Notes: generated by a model not told the origin, from the sequence alone. Shown: positions 33,229 through 42,303, counted from the first letter of the stretch. The stretch: DNA of 64,000 bases from Planctomycetota bacterium (GCA_029781135.1 JAKOXH010000053.1:62001-126000), one strand, 5' to 3'. Translations and numbers: made by a program.

Positions 33229-33654
33229 TCAGGGTTTCTCCACGACGAAATCGAAATGATTTTCGCCGTCGGCGGTGACCGTCGCCTTGAGCGGTGTCGT
33301 GGTGACCGTCGTGAACTTATTGGCAACCATCGACTTGCGGTTGGAACTCGAGTCGAAGACCTGCACGGTCACCAAATAATCGCCGGGCATGGCGCCATCG
33401 CCGGGTTTGATCGTGCGCAACGAATACGTGCCATCGTCGCCGAATGCGCCGGAGGCGCCTTTGGTGCCCGGCCCCATCGGGTTGGGTTGAAATGCGATGA
33501 GGCGTTCGACCCCCTTGGGCACGCTGCCATCGGCGAATTTCAAGGTACCGGTGACGGGGACATAGACTTTGCCGCTGCGTTTGCAACCGCAGGCCGCCAC
33601 CGCCATCAGCAGCACGAGTAGATGCAAACGGATCCTACCATATCTCCTGGTCAT
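33229..33654 (-). CDS. Small lipoprotein, transthyretin/carboxypeptidase-regulatory-like
   Basis: 141 residues; leader MTRRYGRIRLHLLVLLMAVA then ACGC lipobox. The mature part (VYVPVTGTLKFADGSVPKG, GTYSLRTIKPGDGAMPGDY) has the strand pattern of a carboxypeptidase-regulatory/Ig-like beta sandwich. The start codon overlaps the stop of the upstream DUF1559 gene by one base (TGATG), so translation is coupled. DUF1559 followed by such a lipoprotein is repeated at 36725/37760. Confidence 0.75.
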   Translation of the reverse strand: MTRRYGRIRLHLLVLLMAVAACGCKRSGKVYVPVTGTLKFADGSVPKGVERLIAFQPNPMGPGTKGASGAFGDDGTYSLRTIKPGDGAMPGDYLVTVQVFDSSSNRKSMVANKFTTVTTTPLKATVTADGENHFDFVVEKP

Positions 33655-34799
33655 CAGTCGTCCTCTAAGGAGACGGGGGAGCCATCGCGGGAAGCGACCA
33701 ATCGGTCCCACACGCTGCAGCACGCGCCGCCCGGACCAGACGTGTTGATATCGTCGTTGATCCAATGGACGCTGCCATCGCACATGACGACATGGACCCC
33801 GCCTGGATGCCGGCTACGGGGAGCCGCTTGATAATTACGGCAGCCGTCGCAGCAGGTCATCCGTTCTTGCGTCAGGACCGCGGGACCCGGTCCAATTTCA
33901 GGTTTCCACATCAGATCGTAGCAACCGGTGAAGTCATCGGAACTTTCGTTGGCGGGGTTCGGCCCGTTACAATCGCCGCCGAAACCATGTGAAGTCAAAT
34001 TGCTCGCGGCAGCGGTGCCCATGGCCCACACGCCACGCCGGTCGTATTCGTTCAGACCGATGCGGATTTCGGCTGCCAATAAGGTATGAGCGGTACCATC
34101 GGAGATCTGGCCAATTCTCGTGCGGGTGTTGATCCGCAAGACACCGATCGCCTGAATCCCAAGTTTTTTGCCATCTTCATATATCTTGGATGGTTCCGCG
34201 GGGCCCTTGTCGGCGTGCAAATTATCGCCGTTGCAAGCATAGTTGCCCCGAGCCCAATTATCACCCTCAACAGACTTCGTTTCGCCGCCACCGACGAACA
34301 ACACATCGGCTCCCACATCCGACGGACACAACAGCGACGGGATACGTGTCCCACGCGGCGTGCGGTTCTTGTCCGCTGAGCCCGGCGGGCCACCTCTCGA
34401 GATATACGCCGTGAAGTCAAACGAATCGTACAATGGCTGTTGTTCCATGTAGGGCAGGATCTTGATAATCCAGTTGGCTCGATAGAACGGGCTCGAGGCG
34501 GCCTGGGGATTCGCCCCGGGGATTTTCACATCGAACACCATGCCTTCGGGGAACTCCTTATGCGCGCCATGATAATTCTGCAGGGCGACACCAATTTGTT
34601 TCAGATTACTCTGGCACTGGCTCCGCCGAGCCGCTTCGCGAGCTGCCTGAATGGCGGGCAACAACAGGGCCACGAGAATTCCGATGATCGCGATCACGAC
34701 CAGAAGTTCCACCAACGTGAAAGCTCTTGGTGCGCGCGAAACCAGCCGCGGCCGGTCGTTGCCAAACGTCGGCCCAGCCAACGCAAAAACGTCCATCAT
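33654..34799 (-). CDS. DUF1559 family protein (prepilin-like leader, H-X9-DG)
   Basis: 381 residues. A short positive leader is followed by the type IV prepilin-like motif FTLVELLVVIAIIGILVALL at about residues 27-46, so it is likely cleaved by a prepilin peptidase and membrane-inserted. The C terminus has HPGGVHVVMCDGSV, the H-X9-DG motif of the planctomycete DUF1559 family, with further Cys pairs. The function of this large family is unknown; a pseudopilin-like surface or envelope role is inferred. Operon with the lipoprotein at 33229. Confidence 0.88.
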   Translation of the reverse strand: MMDVFALAGPTFGNDRPRLVSRAPRAFTLVELLVVIAIIGILVALLLPAIQAAREAARRSQCQSNLKQIGVALQNYHGAHKEFPEGMVFDVKIPGANPQAASSPFYRANWIIKILPYMEQQPLYDSFDFTAYISRGGPPGSADKNRTPRGTRIPSLLCPSDVGADVLFVGGGETKSVEGDNWARGNYACNGDNLHADKGPAEPSKIYEDGKKLGIQAIGVLRINTRTRIGQISDGTAHTLLAAEIRIGLNEYDRRGVWAMGTAAASNLTSHGFGGDCNGPNPANESSDDFTGCYDLMWKPEIGPGPAVLTQERMTCCDGCRNYQAAPRSRHPGGVHVVMCDGSVHWINDDINTSGPGGACCSVWDRLVASRDGSPVSLEDD

Positions 34800-35098
34800 G
34801 CGAACCTCCGCCGACGCGATGTCGAAAGACGAAAATCGAGATTTAGAAAAGTCCCGGATCGAGGTCGAGCGCGTATAAACTATCAGCTTTGCCGATGCCT
34901 GTCAAATCATCAGACAATTGGCGCGACAGGCAAAAAACGACGTGGTTTCTTGGCGCTCATGCGGCCTGGGGGCGCGGCCGCCAACCAGATGGATTAGGGG
35001 ACCGCGGGGATTCTCTCAGCCGCGCGGACTACCCCCATTCAGGAGTAAATAGTTTCAACCACCTCCCATCACAAATCGATATCTGCGGAAGATTTTTC
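34800..35098. other. Divergent intergenic region
   Basis: Lies between the minus-strand DUF1559 gene and the plus-strand LamG-like gene. No repeat family recognised. It should contain the promoter of the DUF1559 gene; the plus-strand promoter candidate is at 35099. Confidence 0.5.
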
Positions 35099-35128
35099 TT
35101 GACGAGCGGATTATATGATTATTAGAAT
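35099..35128 (+). promoter_or_regulatory. Candidate sigma-70 promoter of the LamG-like gene
   Basis: TTGACG (35099-35104), 18-nt spacer, TAGAAT (35123-35128), about 120 nt upstream of the start codon at 35250. Confidence 0.5.
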
Positions 35129-35249
35129 GTACGCCGACTCATCAGACCTGGGGTAGGTGGAGTTCTTTTTCTTGCTGCGATTTGCATCGCTCACGCGGGA
35201 CGGTGCCTTCGCTTGCTGTTCACAAGATTTCCTGCGGATGGGAGAGCAT

Positions 35250-36461
35250 ATGATGGCGGTCGCTAGACGAACGACGTACCTCTTGGCAGCCGTAATGGCT
35301 GTCGGCGTGTTTAGCCTCTGGGCGGGGCAAGCACAGGCCTCAACGCCCTTGGTGACGGGCGGACTCGTAATCTATTACGATTTCGATAACTTCACCAATA
35401 CGGTTATGGATGGCTCCGGCAACGGCTTCAATGGCAAGGTTCAAGACGCTACGCGCAACATTCTCGATGGTGATACGGGCCGCAACGATATCACGACCAC
35501 CGGTGTCATTTCGAACGATCACACGAATATGATCCGGGGCACGGGCGCGATCCGGTTCAATCAGTCGCTGGTGCTCAACGAAGATCCGGTGTTCGTCGAC
35601 ATGGATGGCAGCAAGATCACCGCGAACCATCCGGAGCTCGAACCTTCGTCGGCGGTTACATTCGCGGCTTGGGTTAATCTGGAGGCGCCCAATACCACGA
35701 TCGGTGGGAATTCCAATTTGAATTCTCCGGCGTCCATCATTCAGGGAACAGGGGGGCCCGGCGCCCACGGCGTTCCCCACTTCCATGCGGAAGGGGATGG
35801 CAAGATTCGATTCACGATTCGCGATGCAACGGGCACCAACATCGTCAACTCCAGCACCGGCTTCACTGGCCACCCGTACCCCAACCAGCCAGATATTGAT
35901 TCCAGTGGGGCATCGCCCATGCCTTGGCCAACGAACACGTGGTTCCACGTGGCGGCCACATGGGATCATGCGACCGGTCTCTACTCGATGTATTACAATG
36001 GCCGGCTGATTCGCCAATCGACCGAGTTGAGCGCAGGCCCGATGGGTCAATGGGATACGCACGCGTTTGGTGAGTATTTCGATGGCTTGGGTCTTGGTTG
36101 CGTGTACGATAGCGGCGGTCGCCGGACGCAGGGTTTGGAGGATGAATTGTACGTCTTCAACCGGGCACTCAGTGCGGCCGAAATTCAGACGCTGTACAAC
36201 GTCGCTCCGGGTGTTGCCGGCGACTACAACGGCAACGGCGTGGTCGATGCGGCCGACTACGTTTTGTGGCGCAATGGTGGACCGCTGCAAAATGAAATCG
36301 ATACCCCGGGTACGGTCAACGCCGCCGACTACACTGCTTGGCGTGCTCGCTTCGGTGCCACCAGCGGCGCGGGCCTCGGCGCCGCCCAGGTGCCGGAACC
36401 GGGTTGCCTGGCGTTGTTGCTGGTTTGCTTCGGTCTGGTGCCGTCCCGTCGGCACCGCTAA
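35250..36461 (+). CDS. Secreted LamG-like lectin-fold protein with dockerin-like cassette and PEP-CTERM
   Basis: 403 residues from ATG 35250 (Shine-Dalgarno GGGAGAG just upstream; ATG 35253 also possible). The signal peptide ends near AQA. The LamG/concanavalin-like domain is recognised by YYDFDNFTNTVMDGSGNGF at the start and FHVAATWDHATGLYSMYYNG in its second half. It is followed by GDYNGNGVVDAADYVLWRNG and DYTAWRARFG (dockerin-like EF hands) and VPEPGCLALLLVCFGLVPSR, a PEP-CTERM signal. Likely carbohydrate binding and surface-attached or secreted. Close paralog at 41114. Confidence 0.85.
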   Translation: MMAVARRTTYLLAAVMAVGVFSLWAGQAQASTPLVTGGLVIYYDFDNFTNTVMDGSGNGFNGKVQDATRNILDGDTGRNDITTTGVISNDHTNMIRGTGAIRFNQSLVLNEDPVFVDMDGSKITANHPELEPSSAVTFAAWVNLEAPNTTIGGNSNLNSPASIIQGTGGPGAHGVPHFHAEGDGKIRFTIRDATGTNIVNSSTGFTGHPYPNQPDIDSSGASPMPWPTNTWFHVAATWDHATGLYSMYYNGRLIRQSTELSAGPMGQWDTHAFGEYFDGLGLGCVYDSGGRRTQGLEDELYVFNRALSAAEIQTLYNVAPGVAGDYNGNGVVDAADYVLWRNGGPLQNEIDTPGTVNAADYTAWRARFGATSGAGLGAAQVPEPGCLALLLVCFGLVPSRRHR

Positions 36462-36515
36462 TTGCAGGACTGGGGTAGACAACGAAAGTTGGCTTGTGCG
36501 TTCGCCGTGGAGCCA

Positions 36516-36555
36516 CCTCAGGCCGGAGAAAACTCCGGCCTGAGGTCTTCTCGTT
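36516..36555 (+). terminator. Rho-independent terminator
   Basis: A 13-bp perfect stem CCTCAGGCCGGAG / CTCCGGCCTGAGG (36516-36528, 36533-36545) with an AAAA loop, then TCTTCTCGTTT. It ends the LamG-like gene transcript. Confidence 0.65.
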
Positions 36556-36724
36556 TACCGCGAGGAAAAGTGCTCAACGCGAACCAAGAACCGTCCGTGC
36601 TTGACTTCTCGAGTTACTTCTCTGAGTGCGCTTCCACGTTTTTTCTTGTTCACGTTCGTCTTGTCACATCATCCGTCGTAACGCCTGCCGTTCTGGTTGT
36701 ACGACGCATTTAGGGAGTGATTGG

Positions 36725-37747
36725 ATGGTGAAGCGTTTCTTGCGCTCGCAATGCGCTGTTGTTTTCAGGTATGTTGGGGCCGCGCGCCGAGCGGCCCGAC
36801 GAGATCGTCCGCCTCGGCTCGGCGGACCTACTACCCTACATGGGTTCACGCTCGTCGAGTTGTTGGTGGTAATCGCGATCATTGGCATTCTCGTCGCCCT
36901 GCTGCTGCCGGCGATCCAGGCGGCACGCGAAGCCGCGCGCCGCAGCCAGTGCGTCAATCATTTGAAACAGCTAAGCTTGGCTGTCAGCCTGCACGAAAAT
37001 TCATACAAAGTTTATCCCGACGGCGGCGAGCAGCAATGGTCGGGGAGATCCTTCTCGGGGACAGGGGCGGCGAAGCGGCCGCGGGTCGCACCCTGGCAGA
37101 GTTGGGGCTGGCCGTACCAGATTTTGCCCTACATCGAGCAGGCCTCGCTGTGGGGTGTGTTGGAAGACAACAAGGTGATGAACGTAACCCTGCCCGATTA
37201 TTTTTGTCCCAGCCGGCGGCCGCCCCAATTAATTGATGCGCGCGCGATGATGGATTACGCCGGCAACGCCGGTACCAGCAAGGTCGGCAATATGAATTGG
37301 GGAATGATGGGGAACGGTAATGATGCGCCCATCGTCCGTCGCCCGGATTCGCGATTCAAGGGACGAAGCGCACAAGTGAACCCTGGACGGCAGATTGTGG
37401 ATGGCACTTCGAAGACGCTGCTGCTGGGTGAGAAATGCCTGAATGTCGGGCTGCTGGGGCAAAGTCAGGCGGACGATGACAGCGGGTTCGTGGATGGTTG
37501 GGATTGGGACAACGTGCGCTGGGGCTACGTGCCGCCCTCTCCCGATTGGAGTGCCGGCGAGGGCGACCCCCGGAATGGCGATGTGACCTACCATAGCGCA
37601 TTTGGCAGTTCTCATCCGGGGATCTTCAATGCCGCTTTGTGCGATGGGTCGGTAACCCAACTGAGTTACAACGTCGATCTGGAAGTGTTCAAGCGGTTGT
37701 GCTCGCGCGATGACGGGCAACCCCTTGATTTGTCGGCACTACAATAA
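36725..37747 (+). CDS. DUF1559 family protein with extended basic leader
   Basis: 340 residues; ATG 36725 follows AGGGAGTG. Prepilin-like segment FTLVELLVVIAIIGILVALL, preceded by an unusually long basic leader (about 40 residues, RRAARRDRPPRLGGPTT) encoded by a GC-rich palindromic repeat at 36773-36842. C-terminal H-X9-DG motif HPGIFNAALCDGSV. Extra motif DGTSKTLLLGEKCLN shared with the gene at 38420. Type IV prepilin leaders are normally short, so the insert may affect processing. Lipoprotein gene follows by 12 nt. Confidence 0.87.
   Translation: MVKRFLRSQCAVVFRYVGAARRAARRDRPPRLGGPTTLHGFTLVELLVVIAIIGILVALLLPAIQAAREAARRSQCVNHLKQLSLAVSLHENSYKVYPDGGEQQWSGRSFSGTGAAKRPRVAPWQSWGWPYQILPYIEQASLWGVLEDNKVMNVTLPDYFCPSRRPPQLIDARAMMDYAGNAGTSKVGNMNWGMMGNGNDAPIVRRPDSRFKGRSAQVNPGRQIVDGTSKTLLLGEKCLNVGLLGQSQADDDSGFVDGWDWDNVRWGYVPPSPDWSAGEGDPRNGDVTYHSAFGSSHPGIFNAALCDGSVTQLSYNVDLEVFKRLCSRDDGQPLDLSALQ
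36773..36842. repeat. GCCGAGC/CCGCC palindromic repeat inside a DUF1559 leader
   Basis: TATGTTGGGGCCGCGCGCCG through CGCCTCGGCTCGGCGGACCT; related to the intergenic copies at 39765-39918 (GTAGGTCGCCGAGCCGACC, CCGCGCAGCGGCC). In frame between the start codon and the prepilin motif. Confidence 0.6.
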
Positions 37748-37759
37748 GGACAGTGAATC

Positions 37760-38338
37760 GTGTTCCACACGGCTTTGCGATTACCCCTGGTCAGGCCGGT
37801 TCGTGGTTCCATCGTGAACATGAACCGATGCTTTTCGCGGTCCGGTGGGGAACATTTGCGTTTAACCCGGAGCCAACGGCGAAGGCAAGGTGCGCAAAAT
37901 GCGACTGTCGCCGTTGGTTCCTGGTTAAACAATTCATTCGTGTCTGCGTGCGGTATAATTATCCTGCTGTTGTGCATCGTCGGCGGTTGTGGTAAGCAGG
38001 GCCCCGGCCGGTACGAGTTGACGGGGAAGGTCACGTTCCGGGGCCAGCCGGTGCCGAAGGGGTATATGCTCTTTGCTCCGGACCACGCCAAGGGGAATAA
38101 TGGACCAGGGGCGAAGGCCGGGATTATCAACGGCAGCTATTCGATGATGCCAGGGCAAGGCATGGTAGGCGGCCCCCACGTGGTAACGATTGTCGGTACC
38201 GATGGTGTGCCGTTCGACCAGGGCGACGGCGTCATGAACCCGATGGGAAAGCCGCTATTCCCGGAATTCCAAGCGAGTTTCGACCTGCCCAAACAATCGG
38301 GGACGTTCGATTTCGCCGTGCCCGATGCAAAGAAGTAG
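37760..38338 (+). CDS. Small lipoprotein with a repeat-extended N terminus
   Basis: 192 residues from GTG 37760 (AAGGA about 9 nt upstream). The lipobox helix SACGIIILLLCIVGGC lies only at about residues 63-78; the 60 residues before it are largely encoded by the TTTAACCCGGAGCC repeat (37834-37955). The mature domain (YELTGKVTFRGQPVPKGYML, then PGQGMVGGPHVVTIVGTDG) is a small beta-sandwich like that of the lipoprotein at 33229. The original start was probably close to the hydrophobic helix. Pairs with the upstream DUF1559 gene. Confidence 0.72.
   Translation: MFHTALRLPLVRPVRGSIVNMNRCFSRSGGEHLRLTRSQRRRQGAQNATVAVGSWLNNSFVSACGIIILLLCIVGGCGKQGPGRYELTGKVTFRGQPVPKGYMLFAPDHAKGNNGPGAKAGIINGSYSMMPGQGMVGGPHVVTIVGTDGVPFDQGDGVMNPMGKPLFPEFQASFDLPKQSGTFDFAVPDAKK
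37834..37955. repeat. TTTAACCCGGAGCC palindrome, copy 3, at a gene 5' end
   Basis: Core 37860-37930: GTTTAACCCGGAGCCAACGG and CGCCGTTGGTTCCTGGTTAA. Flanks (TTTTCGCGGTC before, ATTCATTCG after) also match copy 2 at 25313-25435. Confidence 0.8.
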
Positions 38339-38346
38339 AGATTTTA

Positions 38347-38376
38347 TTGAAGTTTCGGTATACTGATTTGTATGAT
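38347..38376 (+). promoter_or_regulatory. Candidate sigma-70 promoter of the third DUF1559 gene
   Basis: TTGAAG (38347-38352), 18-nt spacer, TATGAT (38371-38376), 44 nt upstream of the ATG at 38420. Confidence 0.5.
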
Positions 38377-38419
38377 ATTTCGGTGTACATCCATTTTTCC
38401 GTGAGAAGGGGACTGTGTC

Positions 38420-39499
38420 ATGCGAGGCAATTACGCGGCTGGGAAGCGAGTTGGTTTTACCCTGGTTGAATTACTGGTGGTAATTGCCATCATTGGTATT
38501 TTGGTCGCGCTTTTACTGCCGGCGATTCAAGCCGCGCGCGAGGCGGCCCGCCGCTCACAGTGCACCAACAACCTCAAGCAGCTTGGCATCGCCTGCCAAC
38601 TGCACGTCGACGCTCACAAGTTTCTCCCCTCCTCAGGATGGGACGACTGGTGGGTTGGCTGCCCAGATCAAGGATCGGGCGAGCGCCAACCGGGAAACTG
38701 GACCTACGCGCTGTTGCCGTACATCGAGGAAACGGCCAAGGCTGGACTTGGCCAGGGGTGGAAATGTGGGGATAAGACGGGAGCGGCTTTGATTGGCCAA
38801 ATGGTGGGCACACCAGTGGGCGTGTTTTACTGTCCCTCGCGACGGGCCGTCCGGGCCTATCCCTGCGGCGGGCGAGAGTATCGAGACTACGTGCAGCCGG
38901 AGAATTGTGGAAAGACCGATTACGCGGCGAACATGGGGGACGTGCCCAATTTTAGTTTTGGGAACGGTCCGCCGAATATCGCGGGTTACGACGCTTGGGT
39001 TGGCTGGGGTCAATCGGGCCCGTTGTTCATCAATTTCGTGAAGAACACGTTGAAGATCAACTCGCCGACGGGCCACACGGGCGTGATTTTCCAGCGCAGT
39101 GAGATTAAGTACAGCCAAATCACCGACGGTACTTCCAAGACGTATTTGCTGGGTGAGAAGAACATGCCCGTCAACCATTACGAGGATGGTCTGGTGGGCA
39201 ATGACGATCAAAGCATGTACAACGCGCAAGATCGGGATAATTTGCGCTCGACCTATTGCTGGATCCGGGGCGAGCAAAAGGCCAATGTTCCTCCGGCCTA
39301 TCCGGCGATTCCCGATCAATTCTACCCGGATGCTGGCGGTCCGGATTGGGCCTGGAATTTCGGCGGCCCGCATCCTGGCGGTTGGATCGCGCTATTTTGC
39401 GATGGCTCCGTCCACTTCATGTCCTTCGACATGGCGCCCATCAATCATCAGTGGCTGGGTAACCGCCTGGATGGTTCGGCGCTCAGCGTGGACCTGTAG
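38420..39499 (+). CDS. DUF1559 family protein
   Basis: 359 residues. Short leader MRGNYAAGKRVG then FTLVELLVVIAIIGILVALL, as expected of a prepilin-like N terminus. Cys-containing central region (WVGCPDQGSG, FYCPSRRAVRAYPCGG), DGTSKTYLLGEKN and the C-terminal H-X9-DG motif HPGGWIALFCDGSV. Function unknown; probably an envelope or pseudopilin-like protein. Unlike the other two it has no lipoprotein partner downstream. Confidence 0.9.
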   Translation: MRGNYAAGKRVGFTLVELLVVIAIIGILVALLLPAIQAAREAARRSQCTNNLKQLGIACQLHVDAHKFLPSSGWDDWWVGCPDQGSGERQPGNWTYALLPYIEETAKAGLGQGWKCGDKTGAALIGQMVGTPVGVFYCPSRRAVRAYPCGGREYRDYVQPENCGKTDYAANMGDVPNFSFGNGPPNIAGYDAWVGWGQSGPLFINFVKNTLKINSPTGHTGVIFQRSEIKYSQITDGTSKTYLLGEKNMPVNHYEDGLVGNDDQSMYNAQDRDNLRSTYCWIRGEQKANVPPAYPAIPDQFYPDAGGPDWAWNFGGPHPGGWIALFCDGSVHFMSFDMAPINHQWLGNRLDGSALSVDL

Positions 39500-39617
39500 A
39501 GCGCAGCTGGCCCGCGGTGTAAGCGTCAGGATTGTGAGTGGACTAGGTCGCAATGCAGGAGGGCTTGGCCAATCCCGCAGAGGCTGTGATTTTTTTGAAC
39601 ACAAGCAAGCAGTATCT

Positions 39618-39960
39618 GGGGTGGCATGCTCTCGCGAATCGCTGCATGCCCACACTCGCGGCAACACGAGACCGATTCGCGTGAGCATGTTGTCGCGAGC
39701 GAGGGCATGCCACCCTCTTACGATAAAATCACAGCCTCGCAGGGATTGCATCATTTAGCCCAGGATGGCCGCGCAGCGGCCTACCCTGGGAAGACGGTTC
39801 GCACTAGCCGGGTACTCTGACAGAGTTCCATCCGACAACGTGTTCGATTCAACTCTTGCAGAGTAGGATCCGTGGATTCGCATCGTTACCCAGGGTAGGT
39901 CGCCGAGCCGACCAACCCTTGGGCTGAAAGATTGAACCCCGTTGGGATTCGCGGGCCGTG
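39618..39960. repeat. Repeat-rich gap (GCATGCCACC and CCTACCCTGGG families)
   Basis: In the 708-nt gap 39500-40207. 39618-39717 is a GGGGTGGCATGC...GAGGGCATGCCACCC palindrome with an inner CGCGAATCG/CGATTCGCG pair. 39765-39795 (GGCCGCGCAGCGGCCTACCC) and 39885-39918 (TACCCAGGGTAGGTCGCCGA) form a second family. No coding signal was seen in the remainder. Confidence 0.7.
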
Positions 39961-40207
39961 CGCGCCCCAACTCGCATCAGGGCATTTTTCCAACCACCAT
40001 CGAGACGCTCACACTTGCCCGTGGATGGACGTGAGCTTGAAATCGGTCGAAGTGTTTGCCGCTAGAATAGGCGCCTTGCGTTACGAATTGATAGCGTGAG
40101 TGGTCGACTGGCGAGTGACGTGTCACGTGCGACGCAGCAACGATTCTACTGGCATGTGGGCGGCTTGCATCGCGCGCTGATCAGCAAAGGGACAATGGTC
40201 AGGATTT

Positions 40208-40600
40208 TCACTTCGCGGCGGGGGCTGGCCCGCTGGGCAAGGCGAACGTGCTGATTTTCCACTTATCCCCCTTTTTGACCAGCTTCCATTGCACGGGGCC
40301 GAGGACTTCGCGGGTGAGGAGCGATTCTAAGGTCACGTCGGCGGTTGCCGCCGTGCCGGCGTCGTCGAACTGGACGTTTTGGAGCCTCGTGGTCATCCCG
40401 TGAAGTTTGCCGCGCGCGGTGTCGTTGGGCACGGCGCCTTCGTCGAACAGAATCTTGAATGCCTGCGGACTGCTCTGATATTCCGCCACGTCCTCGACGA
40501 GCGCGCGGATTTTCGAGGTTTCCGCCGGCGGGAGTTTTTGCTTGCTGGCCGTTCCGCACCCACAAAGAACACAAATTGCCATTAACGTAAATAAGCGCAT
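40208..40600 (-). CDS. Small hypothetical lipoprotein
   Basis: 130 residues. Leader MRLFTLMAICVLCGCG with lipobox LCGC. The mature part begins with a helix (ETSKIRALVEDVAEYQSS) and ends with strands GPVQWKLVKKGDKWKIS, a pattern like the NTF2/DUF4878 lumazine-type or SnoaL-like cone folds. Function unknown; envelope-anchored. Confidence 0.7.
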   Translation of the reverse strand: MRLFTLMAICVLCGCGTASKQKLPPAETSKIRALVEDVAEYQSSPQAFKILFDEGAVPNDTARGKLHGMTTRLQNVQFDDAGTAATADVTLESLLTREVLGPVQWKLVKKGDKWKISTFALPSGPAPAAK

Positions 40601-40803
40601 ATCGTGCTCGCACCGTGTTAACGAACCGTCCCGTGAACAGCTTCAATCTTATCCTGTTTAACCGGCGTTCGCTATTCGGGAAAACACTTTTGAGCGGGAA
40701 TTTTCCAGCTTCCGCCGATCAGGCGAGGAGTCCTGGCCAGCAGCGGTTGGCTCGCACGTGGAGGCTTACTGGCCCAGAGCCGGTCAATGATTCAAACTGC
40801 GCA

Positions 40804-40901
40804 CAGGGTGGCACGCCCAAAGGCTTTGCGATCGGCGTGGAATCGGCGGTGATTCCTGCTTCACCACGCCCCTCGCAGACTCAGGGCGTGTCACCCAAAT
40901 T
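40804..40901. repeat. GGGTGGCACGCCC...GGGCGTGTCACCC palindrome
   Basis: Left GGGTGGCACGCCCAAAGGCT, right CCTCGCAGACTCAGGGCGTG, with an inner GGCGTGGAATCGGCGGTGAT / CCACGCC stretch. Same family as 3066 and 43323. The gap 40601-41113 shows nothing else. Confidence 0.75.
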
Positions 40902-41113
40902 GAATAATTGATCGGCCCTGCCCACTGGCCCGAAACACTTGCTGGCTACCGCGCGCCGGTCTAGATTGCAGGCAATGCGCAGCGATAACCCACCAGCATT
41001 TTTTGAGCACCGGCGAATGGCCAACGGCGATTCGGTTTCTATCTTCATTGTCGCGGCGCAATTGCCTCGTGCTAGTTCAACGGTTGCTCAACGATTTGCG
41101 AAAGAAGCGTCTA

Positions 41114-42142
41114 ATGAAGTTGAATCCTCGCGCCGCACTCGTGCTGGCAGCACTTCTCGCCACCATCGGCAGTTCCGCGGCAATCGGCCGCCAAGTCGAT
41201 GCCCAGCCCTTGGTTTTCGGGGGGCTTACTCTGTATTACGACTTTGACCAATTCAGCGATACCGTGTTCGACGGCTCGGGCCACGGCTTCAACGGCAGAG
41301 TGCAGGATGCGACTCGTAATCTCCTCGATGGCGACACGGGCCGCACGGAAATAGTTACGACGGGCACAATTTCCAACGATCATTCGACCTTTGTCCGCGG
41401 CGGCGGGGCGATCCGCTTTACGCAATCGATCGTTGCCGGTGAGGACCCGGTCTTCGTCGATATGGACGGTGGCAAGATCGCCGCGAATCACCCGGAGCTG
41501 CTGCCGACAACAGCCGTCTCCTTCGCTGCTTGGGTGAATCTGACGGGTTACAGTAGTGCGCCGAGCGTCGACACGACAATTATCACGGGTTCTTCAGCCG
41601 GTCATGGCGTGCCGCATTTTCAGATTCAGAACGATGGAAAGATCCGGTTTACGATTCGCGATGAAAATGGCGTGGACTTGGTCAATACTCTTCCAACCGG
41701 TAATGTTTGGTTGAATCAGCCAGAGATAAATAGCGGGGCGGCAAATATCGGAATCCCCTGGCCGCTCCATCAGTGGCACCATGTGGCCGTTACCTATGAT
41801 CGCAACGCAAATGCCGGCGCTGGTCTGATGAACATGTACTACGACGGCCGCAAGATTTTCAGTTCCGCGAATACCGGTGCGGGAACAACGATCGGCCCCT
41901 GGCAACTACACGGGTTCTACGATTTTTACGATGGCTTGGGGCTAGGCTGCGTGTATGACAGTGGCGGTCGTCGTACGCAGGGATTGCTGGATGAGCTCTA
42001 CATCTTCGATCGCGCGTTATCGGCGGGCGAAGTCATTGAATTGGCCCATCGCCCGTGGGTGCCCGAGCCAACGAGTTGCGGATTGTCACTCGTTGCCCTG
42101 GGCGCGATGGGCGGCTCACGGCGATATCGGCGGAGGAGTTGA
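41114..42142 (+). CDS. Secreted LamG-like lectin-fold protein with PEP-CTERM, paralog without dockerin
   Basis: 342 residues from ATG 41114. Signal peptide through about VDAQ. The LamG-like domain is nearly parallel to the 35250 protein: LYYDFDQFSDTVFDGSGHGF, EDPVFVDMDGGKIAANHPEL and CVYDSGGRRTQGLLDELY. After LSAGEVIELAHRPW it goes directly to VPEPTSCGLSLVALGAMGG and RRYRRR (PEP-CTERM), with no dockerin-like cassette. Probably surface carbohydrate binding. Confidence 0.85.
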   Translation: MKLNPRAALVLAALLATIGSSAAIGRQVDAQPLVFGGLTLYYDFDQFSDTVFDGSGHGFNGRVQDATRNLLDGDTGRTEIVTTGTISNDHSTFVRGGGAIRFTQSIVAGEDPVFVDMDGGKIAANHPELLPTTAVSFAAWVNLTGYSSAPSVDTTIITGSSAGHGVPHFQIQNDGKIRFTIRDENGVDLVNTLPTGNVWLNQPEINSGAANIGIPWPLHQWHHVAVTYDRNANAGAGLMNMYYDGRKIFSSANTGAGTTIGPWQLHGFYDFYDGLGLGCVYDSGGRRTQGLLDELYIFDRALSAGEVIELAHRPWVPEPTSCGLSLVALGAMGGSRRYRRRS

Positions 42143-42229
42143 GCGGAACGCCGCGCAGCACACCTCGCGAATGAGCGGCGACCCATTCGCGGATGTCGTG
42201 GGGTGTGTCATCTGAGCGGTTTATTTTGA

Positions 42230-42303
42230 GTCCGCAGATGGCGCAGATGAGCGCAGATTTTGGTGAATCAAGTTTTCGATAGCATCTGCGTCATCGGCGG
42301 CAA
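42230..42303. repeat. Short bracket element, word CGCAGATGA
   Basis: CCGCAGATGGCGCAGATGAG on the left and AGCATCTGCGTCATCGGCGG on the right of a 30-nt centre. Same word as 1-127. Confidence 0.65.
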
